Source: Pisaster brevispinus
Lineage: Eukaryota; Echinodermata; Asteroidea; Forcipulatida; Asteriidae
Direction: 5' to 3'
DNA length: 64,000 nucleotides
Assembly (NCBI GenBank): GCA_023634235.1
Contig: JAMKCF010000003.1
Coordinates: forward strand, 13,734,742 to 13,798,741
A program made the position numbers and the translations under genes. Positions 10,401 through 25,601 of the stretch are shown here, in pieces (position 1 is the stretch's first letter; every line of letters starts with the position of its first letter). The notes under the pieces were generated by a model. It ran no database searches, was not told the origin of the DNA, and saw nothing but the letters and a program-made list of their open reading frames with translations.

Positions 10401-13400
10401 CAGCCTGCAAGATCTTCTTCACTAGAAATTTTATCTTCAATAAGTTGCATCTACTGTGCTCATCTAACATCTGTTCGGACATGAAGTTTATTTATCATGT
10501 GGTAAAATGTTTAGGTCAATTTCTTCTTCTGCATCTGAGATCTCCTTCAATGTAGGCCTACCTTCTTCTGTCCTTGAAGTCTCCATCGTTCGAACTTTTC
10601 AAGTGTCCGTTGCATAGAGCTTTAACTCTTCGGTGCATGTTAGTAGCACTGATTATTTTGGAAGAGTCACTCTTTTGCCCCAATAACGGAAATCTGGAAA
10701 GATTGGAATTTATAACAGATCTTCTTCAATTCAGGCCTACATGTCAATTTTTCAGCCTGCAAGATCTTCTTCACTAGATATTTTATCTTCAATAAGTTGC
10801 ATCTACTGTGCTCATCTAACATCTGTTCGAATATGAAGTTTATTTATCACGCGGTAAATTGTGTAGTTCAATTTCTTCTGCATCTGAGATCTCCTTAAAT
10901 GTAGGCCTACCTTCTTCTGTCCTTGAAGTCTCCATCATTCCAACTTTTCAAGTGTCCGTTGCATAGAGCTTTAACTCTTCGGTGCATGTTAGTAGCACTG
11001 ATTGTTTTGGAAGAGTCCCTCTTTTGCCCCAATAACGGAAACCTGGAAAGAATGGAATTTATAACAGATCTTCTTCAATATGGGCCCACATGTAATTTCT
11101 TCAGCCTGCAAGATCTTCTTCACTAGAAATTTTATCTTCAATAAGTTGCATCTACTGTGCTCATCTAACATCTGTTCGAATATGAAGTTTATTTATCACG
11201 CGGTAAATTGTGTAGTTCAATTTCTTCTGCATCTGAGATCTCCTTAAATGTAGGCCTACCTTCTTCTGTCCTTGAAGTCTCCATCATTCCAACATATCAA
11301 GTGTCCGTTGCATAGAGCTTTAACTCTTCGGTGCATGTTAGTAGCACTGATTATTTTGGAAGAGTCCCTCTTTTGCCCCAATAACGGAAACCTGGAAAGA
11401 ATGGAATTTATAACAGATCTTCTTCAATATGGGCCTACATGTCATTTCTTCAGCCTGCAAGATCTTCTTCACTAGAAATTTTATCTTCAATAAGTTGCAT
11501 CTACTGTGCTCATCTAACATCTGTTCGGACATGAAGTTTATTTATCACGCGGTAAAATGTGTAGGTCAATTTCTTCTTCTGCATCTGAGATCTCCTTCAA
11601 TGTAGGCCTACCTTTTTCTGTCCTTGAAGTCTTCATCGTTCCAACTTTTCAAGTGTCCGTTGCATAGAGCTTTAACTCTTCGGTGCATATTATTAGCACT
11701 GATTCTTTTGGAAGAGTCCCTCTTTTGCCCCAATAACGGAAACCTGGAAAGAATGGAATTTATAACAGATCTTCTTCAATATGGGCCTACATGTCATTTC
11801 TTCAGCCTGCAAGATCTTCTTTTTATCATCAATAAGTTGCATCTACTGTGCTCATCTAACATCTATTCGGATATGAAGTTTATTTATCACGCGGTAAAAT
11901 ATGTAGGTCAATTTCTTCTTCTGCATCTGAGATCTCCTTCAATGTAGGCCTACCTTCTTCTGTCCTTGAAGTCTCCATCGTTCCAACTTTTCAAATGTCC
12001 GTTGCATAGAGCTTTAATTCTTCGGTGCTTATTATTAGCACTGATTGTTTTGGAAGAGTCCCTCTTTTGCCCCAATAACGGAAACCTGGAAAGAATGGAA
12101 TTTATAACAGATCTTCTTCAATATGGGCCTACATGTCATTTCTTCAGCCTGCAAGATCTTCTTCACTAGAAATTTTATCTTCAATAAGTTGCATCTACTG
12201 TGCTCATCTAACATCTGTTCGAACATGAAGTTTATTTATCATGTGGTAAAATGTTTAGGTCAATTTCTTCTTCTGCATCTGAGATCTCCTTCAATGTAGG
12301 CCTACCTTCTTCTGTCCTTGAAGTCTCCATCGTTCGAACTTTTCAAGTGTCCGTTGCATAGAGCTTTAACTCTTCGGTGCATGTTAGTAGCACTGATTAT
12401 TTTGGAAGAGTCACTCTTTTGCCCCAATAACGGAAACCTGGAAAGATTGGAATTTATAACAGATCTTCTTCAATTTAGGCCTACATGTCAATTTTTCAGC
12501 CTGCAAGATCTTCTTCACTAGATATTTTATCTTCAATAAGTTGCATCTACTGTGCTCATCTAACATCTGTTCGAATATGAAGTTTATTTATCACGCGGTA
12601 AATTGTGTAGTTCAATTTCTTCTGCATCTGAGATCTCCTTAAATGTAGGCCTACCTTCTTCTGTCCTTGAAGTCTCCATCATTCCAACTTTTCAAGTGTC
12701 CGTTGCATAGAGCTTTAACTCTTCGGTGCATGTTAGTAGCACTGATTGTTTTGGAAGAGTCCCTCTTTTGCCCCAATAACGGAAACCTGGAAAGAATGGA
12801 ATTTATAACAGATCTTCTTCAATATGGGCCCACATGTAATTTCTTCAGCCTGCAAGATCTTCTTCACTAGAAATTTTATCTTCAATAAGTTGCATCTACT
12901 GTGCTCATCTAACATCTGTTCGAATATGAAGTTTATTTATCACGCGGTAAATTGTGTAGTTCAATTTCTTCTGCATCTGAGATCTCTTTAAATGTAGGCC
13001 TACCTTCTTCTGTCCTTGAAGTCTCCATCATTCCAACTTTTCAAGTGTCCGTTGCATAGAGCTTTAACTCTTCGGTGCATGTTAGTAGCACTGATTATTT
13101 TGGAAGAGTCCCTCTTTTGCCCCAATAACGGAAACCTGGAAAGAATGGAATTTATAACAGATCTTCTTCAATATGGGCCTACATGTCATTTCTTCAGCCT
13201 GCAAGATCTTCTTCACTAGAAATTTTATCTTCAATAAGTTGCATCTACTGTGCTCATCTAACATCTGTTCGGACATGAAGTTTATTTATCATGTGGTAAA
13301 ATGTTTAGGTCAATTTCTTCTTCTGCATCTGAGATCTCCTTCAATGTAGGCCTACCTTCTTCTGTCCTTGAAGTCTCCATCGTTCGAACTTTTCAAGTGT

Positions 13401-16400
13401 CCGTTGCATAGAGCTTTAACTCTTCGGTGCATGTTAGTAGCACTGATTATTTTGGAAGAGTCACTCTTTTGCCCCAATAACGGAAACCTGGAAAGATTGG
13501 AATTTATAACAGATCTTCTTCAATTTAGGCCTACATGTCAATTTTTCAGCCTGCAAGATCTTCTTCACTAGATATTTTATCTTCAATAAGTTGCATCTAC
13601 TGTGCTCATCTAACATCTGTTCGAATATGAAGTTTATTTATCACGCGGTAAATTGTGTAGTTCAATTTCTTCTGCATCTGAGATCTCCTTAAATGTAGGC
13701 CTACCTTCTTCTGTCCTTGAAGTCTCCATCATTCCAACTTTTCAAGTGTCCGTTGCATAGAGCTTTAACTCTTCGGTGCATGTTAGTAGCACTGATTGTT
13801 TTGGAAGAGTCCCTCTTTTGCCCCAATAACGGAAACCTGGAAAGAATGGAATTTATAACAGATCTTCTTCAATATGGGCCCACATGTAATTTCTTCAGCC
13901 TGCAAGATCTTCTTCACTAGAAATTTTATCTTCAATAAGTTGCATCTACTGTGCTCATCTAACATCTGTTCGAATATGAAGTTTATTTATCACGCGGTAA
14001 ATTGTGTAGTTCAATTTCTTCTGCATCTGAGATCTCCTTAAATGTAGGCCTACCTTCTTCTGTCCTTGAAGTCTCCATCATTCCAACTTTTCAAGTGTCC
14101 GTTGCATAGAGCTTTAACTCTTCGGTGCATGTTAGTAGCACTGATTGTTTTGGAAGAGTCCCTCTTTTGCCCCAATAACGGAAACCTGGAAAGAATGGAA
14201 TTTATAACAGATCTTCTTCAATATGGGCCCACATGTAATTTCTTCAGCCTGCAAGATCTTCTTCACTAGAAATTTTATCTTCAATAAGTTGCATCTACTG
14301 TGCTCATCTAACATCTGTTCGAATATGAAGTTTATTTATCACGCGGTAAATTGTGTAGTTCAATTTCTTCTGCATCTGAGATCTCCTTAAATGTAGGCCT
14401 ACCTTCTTCTGTCCTTGAAGTCTCCATCATTCCAACTTTTCAAGTGTCCGTTGCATAGAGCTTTAACTCTTCGGTGCATGTTAGTAGCACTGATTATTTT
14501 GGAAGAGTCCCTCTTTTGCCCCAATAACGGAAACCTGGAAAGAATGGAATTTATAACAGATCTTCTTCAATATGGGCCTACATGTCATTTCTTCAGCCTG
14601 CAAGATCTTCTTCACTAGAAATTTTATCTTCAATAAGTTGCATCTACTGTGCTCATCTAACATCTGTTCGAATATGAAGTTTATTTATCACGCGGTAAAT
14701 TGTGTAGTTCAATTTCTTCTGCATCTGAGATCTCCTTAAATGTAGGCCTACCTTCTTCTGTCCTTGAAGTCTCCATCATTCCAACTTTTCAAGTGTCCGT
14801 TGCATAGAGCTTTAACTCTTCGGTGCATGTTAGTAGCACTGATTATTTTGGAAGAGTCCCTCTTTTGCCCCAATAACGGAAACCTGGAAAGAATGGAATT
14901 TATAACAGATCTTCTTCAATATGGGCCTACATGTCATTTCTTCAGCCTGCAAGATCTTCTTCACTAGAAATTTTATCTTCAATAAGTTACATCTACTGTG
15001 CTCATCTAACATCTGTTTGAATATGAAGTTTATTTATCACGCGGTAAATTGTGTAGTTCAATTTCTTCTGCATCTGAGATCTCTTTAAATGTAGGCCTAC
15101 CTTCTTCTGTCCTTGAAGTCTCCATCATTCCAACTTTTCAAGTGTCCGTTGCATAGAGCTTTAACTCTTCGGTGCATGTTAGTAGCACTGATTATTTTGG
15201 AAGAGTCCCTCTTTTGCCCCAATAACGGAAACCTGGAAAGAATGGAATTTATAACAGATCTTCTTCAATATGGGCCTACATGTCATTTCTTCAGCCTGCA
15301 AGATCTTCTTCACTAGAAATTTTATCTTCAATAAGTTGCATCTACTGTGCTCATCTAACATCTGTTCGGACATGAAGTTTATTTATCATGTGGTAAAATG
15401 TTTAGGTCAATTTCTTCTTCTGCATCTGAGATCTCCTTCAATGTAGGCCTACCTTCTTCTGTCCTTGAAGTCTCCATCGTTCGAACTTTTCAAGTGTCCG
15501 TTGCATAGAGCTTTAACTCTTCGGTGCATGTTAGTAGCACTGATTATTTTGGAAGAGTCACTCTTTTGCCCCAATAACGGAAACCTGGAAAGTTTGGAAT
15601 TTATAACAGATCTTCTTCAATTTAGGCCTACATGTCAATTTTTCAGCCTGCAAGATCTTCTTCACTAGATATTTTATCTTCAATAAGTTGCATCTACTGT
15701 GCTCATCTAACATCTGTTCGAATATGAAGTTTATTTATCACGCGGTAAATTGTGTAGTTCAATTTCTTCTGCATCTGAGATCTCCTTAAATGTAGGCCTA
15801 CCTTCTTCTGTCCTTGAAGTCTCCATCATTCCAACTTTTCAAGTGTCCGTTGCATAGAGCTTTAACTCTTCGGTGCATGTTAGTAGCACTGATTGTTTTG
15901 GAAGAGTCCCTCTTTTGCCCCAATAACGGAAACCTGGAAAGAATGGAATTTATAACAGATCTTCTTCAATATGGGCCCACATGTAATTTCTTCAGCCTGC
16001 AAGATCTTCTTCACTAGAAATTTTATCTTCAATAAGTTGCATCTACTGTGCTCATCTAACATCTGTTCGAATATGAAGTTTATTTATCACGCGGTAAATT
16101 GTGTAGTTCAATTTCTTCTGCATCTGAGATCTCCTTAAATGTAGGCCTACCTTCTTCTGTCCTTGAAGTCTCCATCATTCCAACTTTTCAAGTGTCCGTT
16201 GCATAGAGCTTTAACTCTTCGGTGCATGTTAGTAGCACTGATTGTTTTGGAAGAGTCCCTCTTTTGCCCCAATAACGGAAACCTGGAAAGAATGGAATTT
16301 ATAACAGATCTTCTTCAATATGGGCCCACATGTAATTTCTTCAGCCTGCAAGATCTTCTTCACTAGAAATTTTATCTTCAATAAGTTGCATCTACTGTGC

Positions 16401-16514
16401 TCTCCTAACATCTGCTCCGATATGAAGTTTATTTATCACACGGTAAAATGTGTAGTTCAATTTCTTCTTCTGCATCTGAGATCTCCTTCAATGTAGGCCT
16501 ACCTTTTTTTGTCC
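7428..16514. repeat. Higher-order repeat copy 1 (26 monomers, 9,087 bp)
   Basis: The order of monomer lengths from 7,428 is 349-352-349-352-342-352-349-349 and so on for 26 monomers, and the same order restarts at 16,515. Within it an 8-mer block of 2,794 bp (8,830-11,623) is repeated at once (11,624-14,417), and 352-349-349 trimers (1,050 bp) recur. Monomers at 10,222 and 16,515 carry differences not shared by all three copies, such as ACATATC versus CTTTTC. Confidence 0.9.
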
Positions 16515-19500
16515 TTGAAGTCTCCATCGTTCCAACTTTTCAAGTGTCCGTTGCATAGAGCTTTAACTCTTAGGTGCATATTATTAGCACTGATCATTTT
16601 GGAAGAGTTCCTCTTTTGCCCCAATAACGGAAACCTGGAAAGAATGGAATTTATAACAGATCTTCTTCAATATGGGCCTACATGTCATTTCTTCAGCCTG
16701 CAAGATCTTCTTCACTAGAAATTTTATCTTCAATAAGTTACATCTACTGTGCTCATCTAACATCTGTTTGAATATGAAGTTTATTTATCACGCGGTAAAT
16801 TGTGTAGTTCAATTTCTTCTGCATCTGAGATCTCCTTAAATGTAGGCCTACCTTCTTCTGTCCTTGAAGTCTCCATCATTCCAACATATCAAGTGTCCGT
16901 TGCATAGAGCTTTAACTCTTCGGTGCATGTTAGTAGCACTGATTATTTTGGAAGAGTCCCTCTTTTGCCCCAATAACGGAAACCTGGAAAGAATGGAATT
17001 TATAACAGATCTTCTTCAATATGGGCCTACATGTCATTTCTTCAGCCTGCAAGATCTTCTTCACTAGAAATTTTATCTTCAATAAGTTGCATCTACTGTG
17101 CTCATCTAACATCTGTTCGGACATGAAGTTTATTTATCACGCGGTAAAATGTGTAGGTCAATTTCTTCTTCTGCATCTGAGATCTCCTTCAATGTAGGCC
17201 TACCTTTTTCTGTCCTTGAAGTCTTCATCGTTCCAACTTTTCAAGTGTCCGTTGCATAGAGCTTTAACTCTTCGGTGCATATTATTAGCACTGATTCTTT
17301 TGGAAGAGTTCCTCTTTTGCCCCAATAACGGAAACCTGGAAAGAATGGAATTTATAACAGATCTTCTTCAATATGGGCCTACATGTCATTTCTTCAGCCT
17401 GCAAGATCTTCTTCACTAGAAATTTTATCTTCAATAAGTTACATCTACTGTGCTCATCTAACATCTGTTTGAATATGAAGTTTATTTATCACGCGGTAAA
17501 TTGTGTAGTTCAATTTCTTCTGCATCTGAGATCTCCTTAAATGTAGGCCTACCTTCTTCTGTCCTTGAAGTCTCCATCATTCCAACATATCAAGTGTCCG
17601 TTGCATAGAGCTTTAACTCTTCGGTGCATGTTAGTAGCACTGATTATTTTGGAAGAGTCCCTCTTTTGCCCCAATAACGGAAACCTGGAAAGAATGGAAT
17701 TTATAACAGATCTTCTTCAATATGGGCCTACATGTCATTTCTTCAGCCTGCAAGATCTTCTTCACTAGAAATTTTATCTTCAATAAGTTGCATCTACTGT
17801 GCTCATCTAACATCTGTTCGGACATGAAGTTTATTTATCACGCGGTAAAATGTGTAGGTCAATTTCTTCTTCTGCATCTGAGATCTCCTTCAATGTAGGC
17901 CTACCTTTTTCTGTCCTTGAAGTCTTCATCGTTCCAACTTTTCAAGTGTCCGTTGCATAGAGCTTTAACTCTTCGGTGCATATTATTAGCACTGATTCTT
18001 TTGGAAGAGTCCCTCTTTTGCCCCAATAACGGAAACCTGGAAAGAATGGAATTTATAACAGATCTTCTTCAATATGGGCCTACATGTCATTTCTTCAGCC
18101 TGCAAGATCTTCTTTTTATCATCAATAAGTTGCATCTACTGTGCTCATCTAACATCTATTCGGATATGAAGTTTATTTATCACGCGGTAAAATATGTAGG
18201 TCAATTTCTTCTTCTGCATCTGAGATCTCCTTCAATGTAGGCCTACCTTCTTCTGTCCTTGAAGTCTCCATCGTTCCAACTTTTCAAATGTCCGTTGCAT
18301 AGAGCTTTAATTCTTCGGTGCTTATTATTAGCACTGATTGTTTTGGAAGAGTCCCTCTTTTGCCCCAATAACGGAAACCTGGAAAGAATGGAATTTATAA
18401 CAGATCTTCTTCAATATGGGCCTACATGTCATTTCTTCAGCCTGCAAGATCTTCTTCACTAGAAATTTTATCTTCAATAAGTTGCATCTACTGTGCTCAT
18501 CTAACATCTGTTCGAACATGAAGTTTATTTATCATGTGGTAAAATGTTTAGGTCAATTTCTTCTTCTGCATCTGAGATCTCCTTCAATGTAGGCCTACCT
18601 TCTTCTGTCCTTGAAGTCTCCATCGTTCGAACTTTTCAAGTGTCCGTTGCATAGAGCTTTAACTCTTCGGTGCATGTTAGTAGCACTGATTATTTTGGAA
18701 GAGTCACTCTTTTGCCCCAATAACGGAAACCTGGAAAGATTGGAATTTATAACAGATCTTCTTCAATTTAGGCCTACATGTCAATTTTTCAGCCTGCAAG
18801 ATCTTCTTCACTAGATATTTTATCTTCAATAAGTTGCATCTACTGTGCTCATCTAACATCTGTTCGAATATGAAGTTTATTTATCACGCGGTAAATTGTG
18901 TAGTTCAATTTCTTCTGCATCTGAGATCTCCTTAAATGTAGGCCTACCTTCTTCTGTCCTTGAAGTCTCCATCATTCCAACTTTTCAAGTGTCCGTTGCA
19001 TAGAGCTTTAACTCTTCGGTGCATGTTAGTAGCACTGATTGTTTTGGAAGAGTCCCTCTTTTGCCCCAATAACGGAAACCTGGAAAGAATGGAATTTATA
19101 ACAGATCTTCTTCAATATGGGCCCACATGTAATTTCTTCAGCCTGCAAGATCTTCTTCACTAGAAATTTTATCTTCAATAAGTTGCATCTACTGTGCTCA
19201 TCTAACATCTGTTCGAATATGAAGTTTATTTATCACGCGGTAAATTGTGTAGTTCAATTTCTTCTGCATCTGAGATCTCTTTAAATGTAGGCCTACCTTC
19301 TTCTGTCCTTGAAGTCTCCATCATTCCAACTTTTCAAGTGTCCGTTGCATAGAGCTTTAACTCTTCGGTGCATGTTAGTAGCACTGATTATTTTGGAAGA
19401 GTCCCTCTTTTGCCCCAATAACGGAAACCTGGAAAGAATGGAATTTATAACAGATCTTCTTCAATATGGGCCTACATGTCATTTCTTCAGCCTGCAAGAT

Positions 19501-22500
19501 CTTCTTCACTAGAAATTTTATCTTCAATAAGTTGCATCTACTGTGCTCATCTAACATCTGTTCGGACATGAAGTTTATTTATCATGTGGTAAAATGTTTA
19601 GGTCAATTTCTTCTTCTGCATCTGAGATCTCCTTCAATGTAGGCCTACCTTCTTCTGTCCTTGAAGTCTCCATCGTTCGAACTTTTCAAGTGTCCGTTGC
19701 ATAGAGCTTTAACTCTTCGGTGCATGTTAGTAGCACTGATTATTTTGGAAGAGTCACTCTTTTGCCCCAATAACGGAAACCTGGAAAGATTGGAATTTAT
19801 AACAGATCTTCTTCAATTTAGGCCTACATGTCAATTTTTCAGCCTGCAAGATCTTCTTCACTAGATATTTTATCTTCAATAAGTTGCATCTACTGTGCTC
19901 ATCTAACATCTGTTCGAATATGAAGTTTATTTATCACGCGGTAAATTGTGTAGTTCAATTTCTTCTGCATCTGAGATCTCCTTAAATGTAGGCCTACCTT
20001 CTTCTGTCCTTGAAGTCTCCATCATTCCAACTTTTCAAGTGTCCGTTGCATAGAGCTTTAACTCTTCGGTGCATGTTAGTAGCACTGATTGTTTTGGAAG
20101 AGTCCCTCTTTTGCCCCAATAACGGAAACCTGGAAAGAATGGAATTTATAACAGATCTTCTTCAATATGGGCCCACATGTAATTTCTTCAGCCTGCAAGA
20201 TCTTCTTCACTAGAAATTTTATCTTCAATAAGTTGCATCTACTGTGCTCATCTAACATCTGTTCGAATATGAAGTTTATTTATCACGCGGTAAATTGTGT
20301 AGTTCAATTTCTTCTGCATCTGAGATCTCCTTAAATGTAGGCCTACCTTCTTCTGTCCTTGAAGTCTCCATCATTCCAACATATCAAGTGTCCGTTGCAT
20401 AGAGCTTTAACTCTTCGGTGCATGTTAGTAGCACTGATTATTTTGGAAGAGTCCCTCTTTTGCCCCAATAACGGAAACCTGGAAAGAATGGAATTTATAA
20501 CAGATCTTCTTCAATATGGGCCTACATGTCATTTCTTCAGCCTGCAAGATCTTCTTCACTAGAAATTTTATCTTCAATAAGTTGCATCTACTGTGCTCAT
20601 CTAACATCTGTTCGGACATGAAGTTTATTTATCACGCGGTAAAATGTGTAGGTCAATTTCTTCTTCTGCATCTGAGATCTCCTTCAATGTAGGCCTACCT
20701 TTTTCTGTCCTTGAAGTCTTCATCGTTCCAACTTTTCAAGTGTCCGTTGCATAGAGCTTTAACTCTTCGGTGCATATTATTAGCACTGATTCTTTTGGAA
20801 GAGTCCCTCTTTTGCCCCAATAACGGAAACCTGGAAAGAATGGAATTTATAACAGATCTTCTTCAATATGGGCCTACATGTCATTTCTTCAGCCTGCAAG
20901 ATCTTCTTTTTATCATCAATAAGTTGCATCTACTGTGCTCATCTAACATCTATTCGGATATGAAGTTTATTTATCACGCGGTAAAATATGTAGGTCAATT
21001 TCTTCTTCTGCATCTGAGATCTCCTTCAATGTAGGCCTACCTTCTTCTGTCCTTGAAGTCTCCATCGTTCCAACTTTTCAAATGTCCGTTGCATAGAGCT
21101 TTAATTCTTCGGTGCTTATTATTAGCACTGATTGTTTTGGAAGAGTCCCTCTTTTGCCCCAATAACGGAAACCTGGAAAGAATGGAATTTATAACAGATC
21201 TTCTTCAATATGGGCCTACATGTCATTTCTTCAGCCTGCAAGATCTTCTTCACTAGAAATTTTATCTTCAATAAGTTGCATCTACTGTGCTCATCTAACA
21301 TCTGTTCGAACATGAAGTTTATTTATCATGTGGTAAAATGTTTAGGTCAATTTCTTCTTCTGCATCTGAGATCTCCTTCAATGTAGGCCTACCTTCTTCT
21401 GTCCTTGAAGTCTCCATCGTTCGAACTTTTCAAGTGTCCGTTGCATAGAGCTTTAACTCTTCGGTGCATGTTAGTAGCACTGATTATTTTGGAAGAGTCA
21501 CTCTTTTGCCCCAATAACGGAAACCTGGAAAGATTGGAATTTATAACAGATCTTCTTCAATTTAGGCCTACATGTCAATTTTTCAGCCTGCAAGATCTTC
21601 TTCACTAGATATTTTATCTTCAATAAGTTGCATCTACTGTGCTCATCTAACATCTGTTCGAATATGAAGTTTATTTATCACGCGGTAAATTGTGTAGTTC
21701 AATTTCTTCTGCATCTGAGATCTCCTTAAATGTAGGCCTACCTTCTTCTGTCCTTGAAGTCTCCATCATTCCAACTTTTCAAGTGTCCGTTGCATAGAGC
21801 TTTAACTCTTCGGTGCATGTTAGTAGCACTGATTGTTTTGGAAGAGTCCCTCTTTTGCCCCAATAACGGAAACCTGGAAAGAATGGAATTTATAACAGAT
21901 CTTCTTCAATATGGGCCCACATGTAATTTCTTCAGCCTGCAAGATCTTCTTCACTAGAAATTTTATCTTCAATAAGTTGCATCTACTGTGCTCATCTAAC
22001 ATCTGTTCGAATATGAAGTTTATTTATCACGCGGTAAATTGTGTAGTTCAATTTCTTCTGCATCTGAGATCTCTTTAAATGTAGGCCTACCTTCTTCTGT
22101 CCTTGAAGTCTCCATCATTCCAACTTTTCAAGTGTCCGTTGCATAGAGCTTTAACTCTTCGGTGCATGTTAGTAGCACTGATTATTTTGGAAGAGTCCCT
22201 CTTTTGCCCCAATAACGGAAACCTGGAAAGAATGGAATTTATAACAGATCTTCTTCAATATGGGCCTACATGTCATTTCTTCAGCCTGCAAGATCTTCTT
22301 CACTAGAAATTTTATCTTCAATAAGTTGCATCTACTGTGCTCATCTAACATCTGTTCGGACATGAAGTTTATTTATCATGTGGTAAAATGTTTAGGTCAA
22401 TTTCTTCTTCTGCATCTGAGATCTCCTTCAATGTAGGCCTACCTTCTTCTGTCCTTGAAGTCTCCATCGTTCGAACTTTTCAAGTGTCCGTTGCATAGAG

Positions 22501-25500
22501 CTTTAACTCTTCGGTGCATGTTAGTAGCACTGATTATTTTGGAAGAGTCACTCTTTTGCCCCAATAACGGAAACCTGGAAAGATTGGAATTTATAACAGA
22601 TCTTCTTCAATTTAGGCCTACATGTCAATTTTTCAGCCTGCAAGATCTTCTTCACTAGATATTTTATCTTCAATAAGTTGCATCTACTGTGCTCATCTAA
22701 CATCTGTTCGAATATGAAGTTTATTTATCACGCGGTAAATTGTGTAGTTCAATTTCTTCTGCATCTGAGATCTCCTTAAATGTAGGCCTACCTTCTTCTG
22801 TCCTTGAAGTCTCCATCATTCCAACTTTTCAAGTGTCCGTTGCATAGAGCTTTAACTCTTCGGTGCATGTTAGTAGCACTGATTGTTTTGGAAGAGTCCC
22901 TCTTTTGCCCCAATAACGGAAACCTGGAAAGAATGGAATTTATAACAGATCTTCTTCAATATGGGCCCACATGTAATTTCTTCAGCCTGCAAGATCTTCT
23001 TCACTAGAAATTTTTTCTTCAATAAGTTGCATCTACTGTGCTCATCTAACATCTGTTCGAATATGAAGTTTATTTATCACGCGGTAAATTGTGTAGTTCA
23101 ATTTCTTCTGCATCTGAGATCTCCTTAAATGTAGGCCTACCTTCTTCTGTCCTTGAAGTCTCCATCATTCCAACTTTTCAAGTGTCCGTTGCATAGAGCT
23201 TTAACTCTTCGGTGCATGTTAGTAGCACTGATTGTTTTGGAAGAGTCCCTCTTTTGCCCCAATAACGGAAACCTGGAAAGAATGGAATTTATAACAGATC
23301 TTCTTCAATATGGGCCCACATGTAATTTCTTCAGCCTGCAAGATCTTCTTCACTAGAAATTTTATCTTCAATAAGTTGCATCTACTGTGCTCATCTAACA
23401 TCTGTTCGAATATGAAGTTTATTTATCACGCGGTAAATTGTGTAGTTCAATTTCTTCTGCATCTGAGATCTCCTTAAATGTAGGCCTACCTTCTTCTGTC
23501 CTTGAAGTCTCCATCATTCCAACTTTTCAAGTGTCCGTTGCATAGAGCTTTAACTCTTCGGTGCATGTTAGTAGCACTGATTATTTTGGAAGAGTCCCTC
23601 TTTTGCCCCAATAACGGAAACCTGGAAAGAATGGAATTTATAACAGATCTTCTTCAATATGGGCCTACATGTCATTTCTTCAGCCTGCAAGATCTTCTTC
23701 ACTAGAAATTTTATCTTCAATAAGTTGCATCTACTGTGCTCATCTAACATCTGTTCGAATATGAAGTTTATTTATCACGCGGTAAATTGTGTAGTTCAAT
23801 TTCTTCTGCATCTGAGATCTCCTTAAATGTAGGCCTACCTTCTTCTGTCCTTGAAGTCTCCATCATTCCAACTTTTCAAGTGTCCGTTGCATAGAGCTTT
23901 AACTCTTTGGTGCATGTTAGTAGCACTGATTATTTTGGAAGAGTCCCTCTTTTGCCCCAATAACGGAAACCTGGAAAGAATGGAATTTATAACAGATCTT
24001 CTTCAATATGGGCCTACATGTCATTTCTTCAGCCTGCAAGATCTTCTTCACTAGAAATTTTATCTTCAATAAGTTACATCTACTGTGCTCATCTAACATC
24101 TGTTTGAATATGAAGTTTATTTATCACGCGGTAAATTGTGTAGTTCAATTTCTTCTGCATCTGAGATCTCTTTAAATGTAGGCCTACCTTCTTCTGTCCT
24201 TGAAGTCTCCATCATTCCAACTTTTCAAGTGTCCGTTGCATAGAGCTTTAACTCTTCGGTGCATGTTAGTAGCACTGATTATTTTGGAAGAGTCCCTCTT
24301 TTGCCCCAATAACGGAAACCTGGAAAGAATGGAATTTATAACAGATCTTCTTCAATATGGGCCTACATGTCATTTCTTCAGCCTGCAAGATCTTCTTCAC
24401 TAGAAATTTTATCTTCAATAAGTTGCATCTACTGTGCTCATATAACATCTGTTCGGACATGAAGTTTATTTATCATGTGGTAAAATGTTTAGGTCAATTT
24501 CTTCTTCTGCATCTGAGATCTCCTTCAATGTAGGCCTACCTTCTTCTGTCCTTGAAGTCTCCATCGTTCGAACTTTTCAAGTGTCCGTTGCATAGAGCTT
24601 TAACTCTTCGGTGCATGTTAGTAGCACTGATTATTTTGGAAGAGTCACTCTTTTGCCCCAATAACGGAAACCTGGAAAGTTTGGAATTTATAACAGATCT
24701 TCTTCAATTTAGGCCTACATGTCAATTTTTCAGCCTGCAAGATCTTCTTCACTAGATATTTTATCTTCAATAAGTTGCATCTACTGTGCTCATCTAACAT
24801 CTGTTCGGACATGAAGTTTATTTATCACGCGGTAAATTGTGTAGTTCAATTTCTTCTGCATCTGAGATCTCCTTAAATGTAGGCCTACCTTCTTCTGTCC
24901 TTGAAGTCTCCATCATTCCAACTTTTCAAGTGTCCGTTGCATAGAGCTTTAACTCTTCGGTGCATGTTAGTAGCACTGATTGTTTTGGAAGAGTCCCTCT
25001 TTTGCCCCAATAACGGAAACCTGGAAAGAATGGAATTTATAACAGATCTTCTTCAATATGGGCCCACATGTAATTTCTTCAGCCTGCAAGATCTTCTTCA
25101 CTAGAAATTTTATCTTCAATAAGTTGCATCTACTGTGCTCATCTAACATCTGTTCGGACATGAAGTTTATTTATCACGCGGTAAATTGTGTAGTTCAATT
25201 TCTTCTGCATCTGAGATCTCCTTAAATGTAGGCCTACCTTCTTCTGTCCTTGAAGTCTCCATCATTCCAACTTTTCAAGTGTCCGTTGCATAGAGCTTTA
25301 ACTCTTCGGTGCATGTTAGTAGCACTGATTGTTTTGGAAGAGTCCCTCTTTTGCCCCAATAACGGAAACCTGGAAAGAATGGAATTTATAACAGATCTTC
25401 TTCAATATGGGCCCACATGTAATTTCTTCAGCCTGCAAGATCTTCTTCACTAGAAATTTTATCTTCAATAAGTTGCATCTACTGTGCTCTCCTAACATCT

Positions 25501-25601
25501 GCTCCGATATGAAGTTTATTTATCACACGGTAAAATGTGTAGTTCAATTTCTTCTTCTGCATCTGAGATCTCCTTCAATGTAGGCCTACCTTTTTTTGTC
25601 C
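16515..25601. repeat. Higher-order repeat copy 2 (26 monomers, 9,087 bp)
   Basis: All 26 monomer start offsets equal those of copy 1 plus 9,087 bp. Scattered single-base differences (for example CTTAGG for CTTCGG near 16,571) show that it is a true separate copy rather than a display artefact. Confidence 0.9.
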